NCBI GenBank assembly: GCA_016926575.1 | Contig: JAFGOJ010000378.1 | Span: 1-20,448, forward strand | Reading direction: 5' to 3' | Source of the DNA: Anaerolineae bacterium | GTDB taxonomy: Bacteria > Chloroflexota > Anaerolineae > B4-G1 > DUEL01 | Length of the DNA stretch: 20,448 nucleotides | Shown here: in pieces, positions 13,316 through 20,431 of the stretch | Layout of the letters: the number at the start of each line of letters is the position of its first letter | How positions within the stretch are numbered: the first letter of the stretch is position 1 | Program-made: the position numbers and the translations under genes | The notes under the pieces: generated by a model | Database searches by the model: none | The model's input: only the letters and a program-made list of their open reading frames with translations | What the model was told of the DNA's origin: nothing

Positions 13316-14872
13316 CTATGCTGCGCGGCGGGTGAGGAAGAACAGCAGCGCGACGGCTATCGCCACGACCAGCAGCAAGATGCCACCGATGCGGGCAATC
13401 CACGTCAGCGCGCCGGCACCCTGGGATGCTCCGCCCTGATCCTCATCCTCGGGATCGGTCGTGTCGCCACCAGCGCCCTCACTGCGCTGCGCGCCGAGGG
13501 CCACGTCCAACGTCGCGCCGGCGGTCAGCCCCACCGAGGCATACGCCGGCCCGCTGACCGCGTACCCGTCGGGAGGCTGCATCGTCACGCGGTACATGCC
13601 TGGAGCGAGCGCACTGAAGCAGTAGGGTTCACTCAAGCCGTCGGTCGTGTATTGGCCGCGCAGACCGGCCGCATCCCCCAGCGAAAACGAGACGTTGGCC
13701 AAAAGCTCTTCCGTGTCTTGCTGGCAGAAGGAATCGCCATTCCGGTCGTTGAACGCCAGCACGCAGATCGTGCCGGTGTCCCCTCCCTCGGCGACCTGCG
13801 CCGGGGTGGGACTGGCCGCATCGGCCGGGGCCTGCGTCGGCGCAACAGGCACGGCCGTCGGTGGAGCCGACGGGATGGAAATCACCAACGCCTGGTCGAC
13901 GGAGATGAGGTTGTTCGGACCGATGGACCCGGCATTCAACTGTTGGATCTGCTCCATCGGCACGTTATACATCAGGGAAATGCCGAAAAGCGTATCGCCG
14001 GGCTGGACGACGTGGACGATCGCACCGTCAGGGCGGGGCGTCGGCGTGGCCCGCGGCGTGGGTGACGGGCCGGGGGTGTACGTGGGCGGGGCCGGGAGCG
14101 GGGTGTTCGTCGCCGTCGCCGGCGGCGTGGTGTAGACCAGAGAGGCGTCGTCGATGTAAATGTCGTTGTGCTTGACCGGCCATTTGGTGGTGCCGCGGAT
14201 AAAGACGGTCACGTTGCCGTTCTGCCCAACCTGCGCCTCCACCGGGCCGATCAGGCGGAACTCATCGTAGGAATAGCCGCTGGCCCAGACGATACTCGGA
14301 CTCCACGGGTTGGTGCCGCCGTTGGGGTCAATCCCCACGCGGAACAGGGTCTGGTACGCGTCGGCGCAGGAATAAGCGCTGTGTTCGTCGTCGTCGCAGG
14401 CCCACGCGTGGGCGTAGGCGGAGAAGCGAACAGTAGCGCCGGGTGTCAACCCTGTCACGGTCTGGTAGACGCCCGAGTCGATCGAGCGGAAGAAACCAAA
14501 CTGCATAATCGCGTACATGCCACTGCGCACACGCGCCGGCGGCCCAAGGAAGGGGTCTGCGTTGGGAATGACCTTACACTCGGGGCGGCCATAGGGCCGC
14601 CCATCGACCGGGTTCGTCCCTTCGCTCCAGTACGTAACCCAGCCTTCCGGCGTGAAGATCTCTCCGTACACAGCGCCGGTGAACGTATCGCGAGTCCAGT
14701 TATTCGCGCACCATCCACCACCGCAACTGCCTTCGAACCCAGGATTTCGTAGGAGCTCCTGTCCCACTGCCTGCGGTTTAGGCGCTGCTCCCACCCACAT
14801 CGGCGCCATCGTCAAAAACAACAGCCCTAACAACAGCACGCTTCCAACAACACGTCCATATTTATTCAGCAT
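13316..14872 (-). CDS. Surface protein: beta-sandwich, LysM and SdrD-like domains with C-terminal anchor
   Basis: A 518-residue exported protein. The signal peptide covers residues 1-29. About 40-246 is a jelly-roll, carbohydrate-binding-like domain beginning LLRNPGFEG and rich in Cys pairs. A TPTPRATPTPRP-type linker follows. A LysM domain spans about 286-333 (VVQPGDTLFGISLMYNVP, ALVISIP) and would bind peptidoglycan or related glycan. About 367-460 is an SdrD-B/Cna-B-like domain (CVLAFNDRNGDSFCQQD). A polar linker and one membrane helix (490-513) ending FFLTRRAA complete it. I chose the ATG at 14872: AGGAG lies 11 nt upstream, whereas the GTG at 14884 overlaps that site. A near-consensus promoter and long structured leader precede it. 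No enzyme active site is visible, so it is probably an adhesive or wall-organising protein. Confidence 0.85.
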   Translation of the reverse strand: MLNKYGRVVGSVLLLGLLFLTMAPMWVGAAPKPQAVGQELLRNPGFEGSCGGGWCANNWTRDTFTGAVYGEIFTPEGWVTYWSEGTNPVDGRPYGRPECKVIPNADPFLGPPARVRSGMYAIMQFGFFRSIDSGVYQTVTGLTPGATVRFSAYAHAWACDDDEHSAYSCADAYQTLFRVGIDPNGGTNPWSPSIVWASGYSYDEFRLIGPVEAQVGQNGNVTVFIRGTTKWPVKHNDIYIDDASLVYTTPPATATNTPLPAPPTYTPGPSPTPRATPTPRPDGAIVHVVQPGDTLFGISLMYNVPMEQIQQLNAGSIGPNNLISVDQALVISIPSAPPTAVPVAPTQAPADAASPTPAQVAEGGDTGTICVLAFNDRNGDSFCQQDTEELLANVSFSLGDAAGLRGQYTTDGLSEPYCFSALAPGMYRVTMQPPDGYAVSGPAYASVGLTAGATLDVALGAQRSEGAGGDTTDPEDEDQGGASQGAGALTWIARIGGILLLVVAIAVALLFFLTRRAA

Positions 14873-14920
14873 CTTTTCTTTCACTCCTGCTCAATGCAAC
14901 TTACTACTGACATGACAATT

Positions 14921-15012
14921 CGCAGCCACTTTGGCCGCGAACAGGGTTAGCCGGCAGCCAAAGGTACCTCTGGCTGATCCGGCCTGCAACCGACAAGTTG
15001 AGATAACGTCGG
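14921..15012 (-). promoter_or_regulatory. Structured 5' leader of the LysM protein gene, candidate cis-RNA
   Basis: The minus-strand transcript from about 15053 has a leader of some 180 nt with three hairpins. In RNA order they are CCGAC/GTCGG (15012-14990), a long near-perfect stem GCCGG-AGCCA/TGGCT-CCGGC (14983-14950) around the 8-bp palindrome AGGTACCT, and CGCGGCCA/TGGCTGCG (14939-14921, one G-U). The Shine-Dalgarno lies about 40 nt downstream. I could not match it to a riboswitch class I know. The 395-bp gap 14873-15267 holds this leader, two divergent promoters and a hairpin, and no gene. Confidence 0.45.
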
Positions 15013-15059
15013 CAATATGGTGTCGTTTTACCTCTCTTCTGGCTGACCAACGGGGAAAA

Positions 15060-15087
15060 ATTATAACATAATACAGTATCTTGTCAA
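15060..15087 (-). promoter_or_regulatory. Consensus sigma70 promoter for the LysM protein gene
   Basis: Read on the minus strand, TTGACA (15087-15082) and TATAAT (15065-15060) are both perfect consensus hexamers with a 16-nt spacer in an AT-rich patch. The transcript should begin near 15053. It is the strongest-looking promoter in the window. Confidence 0.8.
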
Positions 15088-15096
15088 TAAACGGGC

Positions 15097-15131
15097 AACC
15101 GCCTCTCGACGGGGCAAGTCGAGAGGCGGTT
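15097..15131. promoter_or_regulatory. Perfect 14-bp inverted repeat between divergent promoters
   Basis: AACCGCCTCTCGAC / GTCGAGAGGCGGTT flank a 7-nt centre. It ends 10 bp from the -35 box of the minus-strand promoter and about 87 bp from the plus-strand one. No T tract follows on either strand, so an operator, attenuator or dispersed repeat is as likely as a terminator. Confidence 0.5.
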
Positions 15132-15217
15132 CCCTAAACCAAGGAGGCTCCTTTCGCAGTTATCATTATAAGATGGAAATGTCGTTTTTGGGTAAAGAAA
15201 AGCTGAAAATCATTCGG

Positions 15218-15245
15218 TTGACTTCCAATACAGGCGTCCTATAAT
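15218..15245 (+). promoter_or_regulatory. Sigma70 promoter for the YigZ-family gene
   Basis: TTGACT (15218-15223) and TATAAT (15240-15245) are 16 nt apart. The start point near 15252 lies just at the Shine-Dalgarno GAAAGGAG (15253-15260), so the leader is minimal. The ATG at 15244 falls inside the -10 box, which rules it out as the start codon. Confidence 0.75.
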
Positions 15246-15267
15246 GCAGCGTGAAAGGAGCCTCACA

Positions 15268-15915
15268 GTGAACGCAGAGATAAAGTGCCTCATCCCCGCG
15301 CGCGAGGCGCGGGTGGAGATACGCGTGGTCAATTCGCGCTTCATTACCACGGCCGCACCCGTGTTTAACGTCGACGAGGCTAAAGCGTTCGTCGAGCGCA
15401 TCAAGGCCGAGTTCGCCGACGCGACGCACAACGTCTCGGCCTTCGTGATCGGCCACGGGGCCACGGTGACCGCGCACTGCACCGACGACGGCGAACCGGC
15501 GGGGACGGCAGGCCGGCCGGCGCTGGCCGTGCTGCAAGGCAGCGGGCTGGGCGACGTGGCGGTGGTGGTAACGCGCTATTTTGGTGGGACGAAGCTGGGG
15601 ACGGGCGGACTGGTGCGTGCCTACGGCGACGCAGTGCGCGAAGTGCTGGCCGTGCTGCCCCGCGCCGCCAAGATGCCGACGCACACGGTCTCGATCGTTG
15701 CGCCCTACAGCCTCTTCGAGCGCCTGCGACTTTCGATCGCCGCCCACGGCGGGCAGATCGAGAAGGAAGACTTCGCCGCCGAGGTGACCGTCCACGCGCG
15801 CTTCCCCGTGTCCCGCTTCGACGCGTTCCAGACCGCCCTGCAAGAGCTCTCCGGCGGCAACCTGACGGCCACGATCACCGCGACGGACGAAGCAACCATC
15901 ATGCCGGTCAGTTAG
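15268..15915 (+). CDS. yigZ: YigZ/IMPACT family protein (UPF0029)
   Basis: A 215-residue soluble cytoplasmic protein. The N-terminal IMPACT/UPF0029 domain (about 1-120) shows ATHNVSAFVIG, the hallmark TDDGEPAGTAGRP and DVAVVVTRYFGGTKLGTGGL, followed by VRAYGDAV. The C-terminal DUF1949-like ferredoxin-fold half follows (about 138-205). The family is linked to translation or ribosome-associated regulation (eukaryotic IMPACT inhibits GCN2), but its bacterial biochemistry is poorly defined. The start is the GTG at 15268 with AAGGAG 7 nt upstream, consistent with the promoter at 15218-15245. Length is normal for the family. It stands alone as a single-gene unit, divergent from the LysM gene and convergent with the S51-like gene, sharing a hairpin terminator with the latter. 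Confidence 0.93.
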   Translation: MNAEIKCLIPAREARVEIRVVNSRFITTAAPVFNVDEAKAFVERIKAEFADATHNVSAFVIGHGATVTAHCTDDGEPAGTAGRPALAVLQGSGLGDVAVVVTRYFGGTKLGTGGLVRAYGDAVREVLAVLPRAAKMPTHTVSIVAPYSLFERLRLSIAAHGGQIEKEDFAAEVTVHARFPVSRFDAFQTALQELSGGNLTATITATDEATIMPVS

Positions 15916-15917
15916 CG

Positions 15918-15947
15918 GTAGGGGCGCGACGCGCATCGCGCCCCTAC
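15918..15947. terminator. Bidirectional hairpin between convergent genes
   Basis: GTAGGGGCGCGA / TCGCGCCCCTAC is a perfect 12-bp stem with a 6-nt loop, filling the whole gap between the stops at 15915 (+) and 15948 (-). On the + strand it runs into CTATTTTC. The sequence is also of the REP type and related to the one at 10577-10604, so it may be a repeat used as terminator. Confidence 0.65.
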
Positions 15948-18002
15948 CTATTTTCTGCCAAAACCCCGCCGCGCGACCCACACGACGGCCAAAACAGCCA
16001 CTGCCAGCCCCCCCACCCCCGTGCCGATGAGCACGATGCTTCCTCCCGAAAGCGTGGGCGGAGCCTCCATCGTGGGGGCGGGGGACGGCTGTGGCGCGGG
16101 AGACGGCGTGGCGGATGAGGCAACGGTGGGCACGACCGTCGCCGCTGCCGTGGGCGTTGGGAGTGGCGTCGGGGACGCCAACACCGGCGTGGGCGCGCGT
16201 TCCGGCACTGCGCCGGCGTCGGCCACCTGCGCCACGACCGCGTCCCCCGCAGCGAAGACGTCCAGCATCCCGTTGGCCATCACGAAGCCGGCGTTCTCGC
16301 CCAGGTCAAGCTGCGCCGCGCGCAGGTCGAGCACAAAGACGACGTTCTGCCCCACCACGCGCGCCCCTGCCTGCGTGATCTCCAGGGCCGTGTCGTCCGT
16401 CAGGCCCAGCGCCGGCACGTCGGGGCGGTTGTAGGCCAGCGAGAAAAGACGACCCCAGCGGTCGTCGGACTGCACCTGCGGCTCGATCGTCGCGTCGAGC
16501 AGGCCCAACCCTGCCCGGATGTCCGTCTGCCCCAGCCAGAACGACTTCTGCACCGCGATTTCGACCGCGTCCGCCTCGGCGGGGGTGGGCCCGTGGGCAG
16601 AGAACGCCACGCCGAGGACGGCGGCTGCGGCGTTGTCGGCCAGGAGCGGCGTGCCGCTGCGCCAGGCGTCGCCCAGCGCGCCCAGCCGCTCCGCCGCCAG
16701 AAGCGATTGGTCGCGGGCGATGAAGGCAATCGCCGCGTAGCTGCCGTCGATGGACAGCGGCGCGTCATCGTCGCCCGAGAGCACCACCACCTCGGCGGGG
16801 AGCCCCAGCGCCTCGGCCAGACGGTCGGCGGCGCGCTGGGCCGAGCGGTCGTTGGGGTACCCGGCGGCAACGACCAGCAGCGGGTCGTCCCCCTCGACCA
16901 GGCCGGCGAAGTGGACGAGCACGGGGTGGTCGGCAGTGGCCTGGCTCAGGTTGCCCGCCAGGAGCAGCGGCCCGGCTCCGGTGGGGAGCGCCAATTCCAG
17001 GCTGCGCTCCAGCACGGGCGGCGCAGCACCCAGCGTATGCTGCCGGGTCGCCAGGTCATAGCCGAAGTCGCCCGGGGCCAGCAGGTGCACCAGGACGTTG
17101 CGCAGGCTGAGGGTGTGGTTGGGGCCGCGGTACCGGACGCCCTCGGCGGCGTGGTAGGTGGCCGCGTCGAAGACGGCCACGGTGTAGAGGCCGATGACGT
17201 CTTCCAGGAGCGTGCCGCCGCGCAGGTGAACGCCGGTGTAGGCGTCCACGCCGATGCCGACGTGCGGCACGTCGGGGCGGGAGATGGCTTCCAACAGCCG
17301 CCCGACGCGGCTGCGCTGGAAGAAGTGCTGGTCGACGATTGCATCTTGCACGCCGAAGGACAGACCGCGCCGGTCGGCGCTGTTCCAGACCATACTCGCG
17401 CCGAAGTCGAGCGCGTTGGCGCGGGCGAAGTTGGCGTTGTAGTCGGCGATCATCGTCGCCGAGAGCGTGCCGCACCCGGCGCTGGTTCCGGCGAAGACCG
17501 CGCCGCGGGCGTAGGCCGCTGCCAGCGCCGCCTCGACGGGCGTGCCGACCAAGACCTCCATCGCCGCGCCCTGGTCGCCGCCCAGGATGAAGACGGCGGT
17601 GGCGGCGTCGAAGAGGGCCGCGTTGGCAGGGTCTAAAGCGTCGTCGCGCACGAAGACCGGCGCGGTGACCGCGGTGCAGGTGACCCCGGCGGGGGCAGCG
17701 CGCTGGCACGCGCCTTCGATCTCGACGCGGCGGTACTCGGCGTCCTCCAGGTTGAGCGCCAGCTCGGCCTCGGTGATCGACTCGGCGTTGCTGGTGTAGG
17801 TGGTGGGGAGCACCACGATGCGCACCACGCCATCCTGCGCGCGGGCGACCATCGTCTCGGCGATGCCGGGGTAGGTATCCGAGTACCCCCCGCCAACGAG
17901 AATCAGCGTCGTTTCGGGGCTGCCCTGGGCGGCCGTTGGCGCGGCGATAGAAAGGGCCAACGTCAACAGTGCAAGCAGAGAGATGAAGGCATGTCGTGTC
18001 AT
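15948..18002 (-). CDS. Exported S51/cyanophycinase-like protein with second, apparently inactive copy
   Basis: A 684-residue protein: signal peptide (1-25, cleavage near TAAQG), S51-like domain (about 31-315), second related region (about 345-595), Pro/Thr/Ser linker (600-650) and C-terminal membrane helix (654-677, then RRGFGRK). The first domain shows LILVGGGYSD, VFILGGDQ (Q144), the nucleophile elbow AGTSAG (S174) and VDQHFFQRSRVGRLLEA (H226), as in cyanophycinase-type serine hydrolases. The acidic triad position is uncertain, because the usual GIDEDTAL-type motif reads GVDAYTGVHL. The second region echoes the order: IAFIARDQ, LLADNAAAA in place of the Ser elbow, WGRLFSLAYNRPDVPALGL, then DDTALEI. 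It lacks the Ser and His. GAGGA precedes the ATG. It is probably a surface-held peptidase acting outside the cell; the substrate is unknown, and cyanophycin is not implied. Confidence 0.85.
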   Translation of the reverse strand: MTRHAFISLLALLTLALSIAAPTAAQGSPETTLILVGGGYSDTYPGIAETMVARAQDGVVRIVVLPTTYTSNAESITEAELALNLEDAEYRRVEIEGACQRAAPAGVTCTAVTAPVFVRDDALDPANAALFDAATAVFILGGDQGAAMEVLVGTPVEAALAAAYARGAVFAGTSAGCGTLSATMIADYNANFARANALDFGASMVWNSADRRGLSFGVQDAIVDQHFFQRSRVGRLLEAISRPDVPHVGIGVDAYTGVHLRGGTLLEDVIGLYTVAVFDAATYHAAEGVRYRGPNHTLSLRNVLVHLLAPGDFGYDLATRQHTLGAAPPVLERSLELALPTGAGPLLLAGNLSQATADHPVLVHFAGLVEGDDPLLVVAAGYPNDRSAQRAADRLAEALGLPAEVVVLSGDDDAPLSIDGSYAAIAFIARDQSLLAAERLGALGDAWRSGTPLLADNAAAAVLGVAFSAHGPTPAEADAVEIAVQKSFWLGQTDIRAGLGLLDATIEPQVQSDDRWGRLFSLAYNRPDVPALGLTDDTALEITQAGARVVGQNVVFVLDLRAAQLDLGENAGFVMANGMLDVFAAGDAVVAQVADAGAVPERAPTPVLASPTPLPTPTAAATVVPTVASSATPSPAPQPSPAPTMEAPPTLSGGSIVLIGTGVGGLAVAVLAVVWVARRGFGRK

Positions 18003-18079
18003 GTTGTCCTCTTTTTAGTGCTACAACGAGATTTCGCGATCGTTGGGCTTCGCTCGTTGTCTCTGGTATCAATCTTCGC

Positions 18080-18412
18080 CACGAATTGACACGAATTGAC
18101 ACGAATTTGTATTCAATTCGTGGCATAGTTCAGAAATCTGAGAAGTTAGATTGACACTTCACCATCCGGCCTGTCATTCTGAGTGATCCGCCGAAGGCGG
18201 CGAGCGAAGAATCTGCCCCCGCAGTGTCAAAAGGGCGGTTTTTTGGCCGAAAGGGGGCAGATTCTTCGTCGCTCCGGCCGCTATGCGGCCTCCGCTCCTC
18301 AGAATGACGTGCTTCGACAACAACGCGCTATGCCATTCAGACGAAGGCGCGAAAAGTGTCAATCTAACCTAAACCATACCCAATTCGTGCAAATTCGTGT
18401 CCATTCGTGGCT
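18080..18412. repeat. Nested inverted-repeat element in a gene-free gap
   Basis: The 418-bp gap 18003-18420 has no credible gene. From outside in: a 10-bp tandem repeat CACGAATTGA (2.8 copies, 18080-18107) faces inverted AATTCGTG copies at 18381-18412. AGTTAGATTGACACTT (18144-18159) faces AAGTGTCAATCTAAC (18354-18368). GTCATTCTGAG (18173-18183) faces CTCAGAATGAC (18298-18308), with GAAGAATCTGCCCCC facing GGGGGCAGATTCTTC inside. It looks like one MITE/REP element inserted within another. An 8-bp stem (18023-18030 / 18053-18060) also lies in the leader of the S51-like gene. Confidence 0.7.
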
Positions 18413-18420
18413 GATTGGCG

Positions 18421-19344
18421 TTATCTTTTCTCTACGTGGTGCGGGTCGAGCGCGTCGCGCAAGCTGTCGCCCATATAGTTGACCGCGACGACGATGATGA
18501 AGATCATCAGGCCGGGGAAGATGGCCGTCCACGGGGCGGTGGTCATCTGGTTCTGCGTGCCGCTGAGCATATTGCCCCAGGTGGGCGTGGGGAGTTGGAC
18601 GCCGAAGCCCAGGTAGGAGAGGCCCGACTCGCTGATGATCGCCCCGGCCAGGCCCAGTGTGGCGGCGACGATAGCCGAAGAAGCGGCGTTGGGCAGGATG
18701 TGCAGCAGAAGGATGCGCGCGTCGCTGGCCCCGATGACCCGTGCCGCCAGGGTATACTCACGGCCGCGTTGTTCCAGCGCCGAGGCGCGTATCAAGCGCG
18801 AGACGCCCATCCAGGAAAGGCAGCCGATGACCAGGGCGATGGGTGCGAACGTGCCCGGTCGCAGCCAGGGCAGGTCCCAGGCCCGCAGCAGGGTGATCAG
18901 CACGATCAGCACGAAGAGGCGCGGGACGGAGAGGAAGACGTCGGCGATGCGCATGAGGATCGAGTCGATCCAGCCGCCGTAGTAGCCCGAGACCAGGCCG
19001 ACGAGCGTGCCCACGCTGATCGAAACGAGCACCGAAAGCAGGCCGACCGTAAGCGAGATGCGCCCGCCGTAGAGGACGCGCGTCCAGATGTCACGCCCCA
19101 GGTCGTCGGTGCCCATCCAGTGCTCGCGCGAGGGGGGCTGGAAGCGGTTGAGCAGGTTCAGCTCGGTGGGGGTGTAGGGGGTAAGGAGCGGCGCGGCGAT
19201 CACGGCAGCGGCGATCATGAGAAAGATCGCGGTGCCTGCCAGGCCGATCTTGTTGCGGGAAAAGCGCCGCCAGACGTTAGCTACCAGAGAGCGATGCTCG
19301 CGGACGTCTTCGTTATGGGTTGCATGAAGTGCAGAGTCTACCAT
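18421..19344 (-). CDS. ABC transporter permease, oligopeptide/dipeptide type (DppC/OppC)
   Basis: A 307-residue inner-membrane permease. A cytoplasmic N-terminal stretch leads to one helix (33-54, OppC_N type), followed by the hallmark HWMGTDDLGRDIWTRVLYG (75-93) and about five more helices. The EAA loop that contacts the ATPase lies at about 199-221 (LAARVIGASDARILLLHILPN). The domain is followed by the typical GLSYLGFGVQ and PTWGNML. The length is normal. GGGGAGGG lies 5-7 nt before the ATG, and the gene begins 15 nt after the stop of the partner permease, so they are co-transcribed. With DppB it forms the channel for imported peptides or other substrates (nickel and sugars are alternatives in this family). 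No ATPase or binding-protein gene is present downstream. The 3' side runs directly into the repeat-rich gap. Confidence 0.93.
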   Translation of the reverse strand: MVDSALHATHNEDVREHRSLVANVWRRFSRNKIGLAGTAIFLMIAAAVIAAPLLTPYTPTELNLLNRFQPPSREHWMGTDDLGRDIWTRVLYGGRISLTVGLLSVLVSISVGTLVGLVSGYYGGWIDSILMRIADVFLSVPRLFVLIVLITLLRAWDLPWLRPGTFAPIALVIGCLSWMGVSRLIRASALEQRGREYTLAARVIGASDARILLLHILPNAASSAIVAATLGLAGAIISESGLSYLGFGVQLPTPTWGNMLSGTQNQMTTAPWTAIFPGLMIFIIVVAVNYMGDSLRDALDPHHVEKR

Positions 19345-19359
19345 CGGTGCCCTCCCCAG

Positions 19360-20313
19360 TTACGAGAGCCGGATGCGTGGATCCAGCAGTACGTAGATCA
19401 CGTCGACCAGCAAGTTGGAGACGACGATCAGCGCGCTGAAGATCATCAGCACGGCCATGATCACCGGGATGTCGGGCTTGAGGGCACTGTCGAAGAAGAG
19501 GCGCGCCATCCCCGGCCACCCGAAGATCGTCTCGGTGAAGAGCGCGCCGCCAAAGAGGTAGGGCACGTCGAGGGCCAGAAGCGTCACCACCGGGATCAGG
19601 GCGTTGCGCAGGGCGTGGCGTAGGACGACGGTCTGTTCGTACAGACCTTTGGCGCGGGCCGTGCGCAGGTAGTCCTGGTTGATCACTTCCAACATCGAGG
19701 AGCGCGTGTAGCGCACGTAGCCCGCGGCAGTGACCAGCGAGATCATCGTCACCGGCAGCACCAGATGTTTGACCCGGTCGATCAGAGAGAACTCAGCCCC
19801 CAGGGTCATCATACCAGCGCCGGGCAGCCAGCCCAACTTGACGTGAAAGACGATGATCAACAGCAGCCCAAACCAGAAAACGGGCAGCGACTGCCCGGCA
19901 AAAGCCAGCGTGGTGATGATATTGTCGAGCAACGAATACTGTTTGAGTGCCGAGATGATGCCAATGGGGATGGCGATGACCAGCGTCACGATGAATCCCA
20001 CCCCCATGAGGAGCATCGTGTTGGGCAACCGGTCGGCAATCTCTTGCAGAGCCGGGCGGCGGGTGACGAAGGAGTTACCCCAATCCCCCTGGAGCATGCT
20101 CCCCAGCCAACGCGCGTAGCGCACCGGCACCGGCTGGTCGAGGCCGTACTTGGCCCGCAACCGGGCGTAGTCTTCCGCGGTGTAGTCCGGGTTCTCCTCG
20201 TAGGAGGCCATAATCCCCCCAGGGAACGAGCTGACCAGGCCGAACAGAATCACGCTGATAATGAATAGAATAAGGATAGATTGCAACGCACGGCGGATAA
20301 GATATTGAGTCAT
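19360..20313 (-). CDS. ABC transporter permease, oligopeptide/dipeptide type (DppB/OppB)
   Basis: A 317-residue inner-membrane permease. The N-terminus MTQYLIRRALQSILILFIIS is the typical first helix. The extracytoplasmic loop carries KYGLDQPVPVRYARWL and GDWGNSF. The EAA loop lies at about 217-239 (RTARAKGLYEQTVVLRHALR), and ETIFGWPGMARL and the terminal DPRIRLS are family landmarks. The start is the ATG at 20313 with GGAG 8 nt upstream. The frame is open to 20406, but that extension is only a translation of the palindromic repeat (FETRPT and so on) and is rejected. It is the first of the two permease genes. Substrate-binding and ATPase genes, expected in such operons, would have to lie beyond the right edge or elsewhere. 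The substrate cannot be read from the permeases alone. Confidence 0.94.
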   Translation of the reverse strand: MTQYLIRRALQSILILFIISVILFGLVSSFPGGIMASYEENPDYTAEDYARLRAKYGLDQPVPVRYARWLGSMLQGDWGNSFVTRRPALQEIADRLPNTMLLMGVGFIVTLVIAIPIGIISALKQYSLLDNIITTLAFAGQSLPVFWFGLLLIIVFHVKLGWLPGAGMMTLGAEFSLIDRVKHLVLPVTMISLVTAAGYVRYTRSSMLEVINQDYLRTARAKGLYEQTVVLRHALRNALIPVVTLLALDVPYLFGGALFTETIFGWPGMARLFFDSALKPDIPVIMAVLMIFSALIVVSNLLVDVIYVLLDPRIRLS

Positions 20314-20345
20314 AATTGCTGCTCCGGTCAAAATCGATGCGATGC

Positions 20346-20431
20346 CTACTTCGAAAATAGCCCTGGCTAAAGTAGGGCGGGTTTCAAACCCGCCGCCCTC
20401 GTTCAACGAATGCCTTGCAGGGGCTCCGCCC
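20346..20431 (-). repeat. Dispersed palindromic repeat, right copy (inverted)
   Basis: This is the reverse complement of 1-85, from CTACTTCGAAAATAG to GGGCTCCGCCC, with one indel and a few substitutions. It contains GGGCGGGTTTCAAACCCGCC and the complete palindrome TGCAGGGGC-TCC-GCCCCTGCA (20416-20436). It sits about 30 bp upstream of the DppB start. The bases beyond it to 20448 show no gene. Confidence 0.85.

Noticed and set aside
14890..15053. Known riboswitch (c-di-GMP type I or similar) in the LysM leader
   Set aside because: The conserved GCAAACC / GCAAAGCC core and related signatures are absent, so I kept it as a structured leader of unknown class.
15173..15244. A 23-codon ORF starting ATGGAAATG upstream of the YigZ gene
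   Set aside because: The nearest AAGGAGG is about 25 nt away, and the ORF covers the -35 and -10 boxes of the YigZ promoter.
18183..18482. A 99-codon + frame in the gap after the permease gene
   Set aside because: It is a translation of the nested inverted repeat and runs into the antisense of the permease gene. No Shine-Dalgarno is visible.
20314..20406. N-terminal extension of the DppB-type permease
   Set aside because: The extra 31 residues translate the palindromic repeat. The typical permease N-terminus begins at the ATG at 20313 with GGAG upstream.
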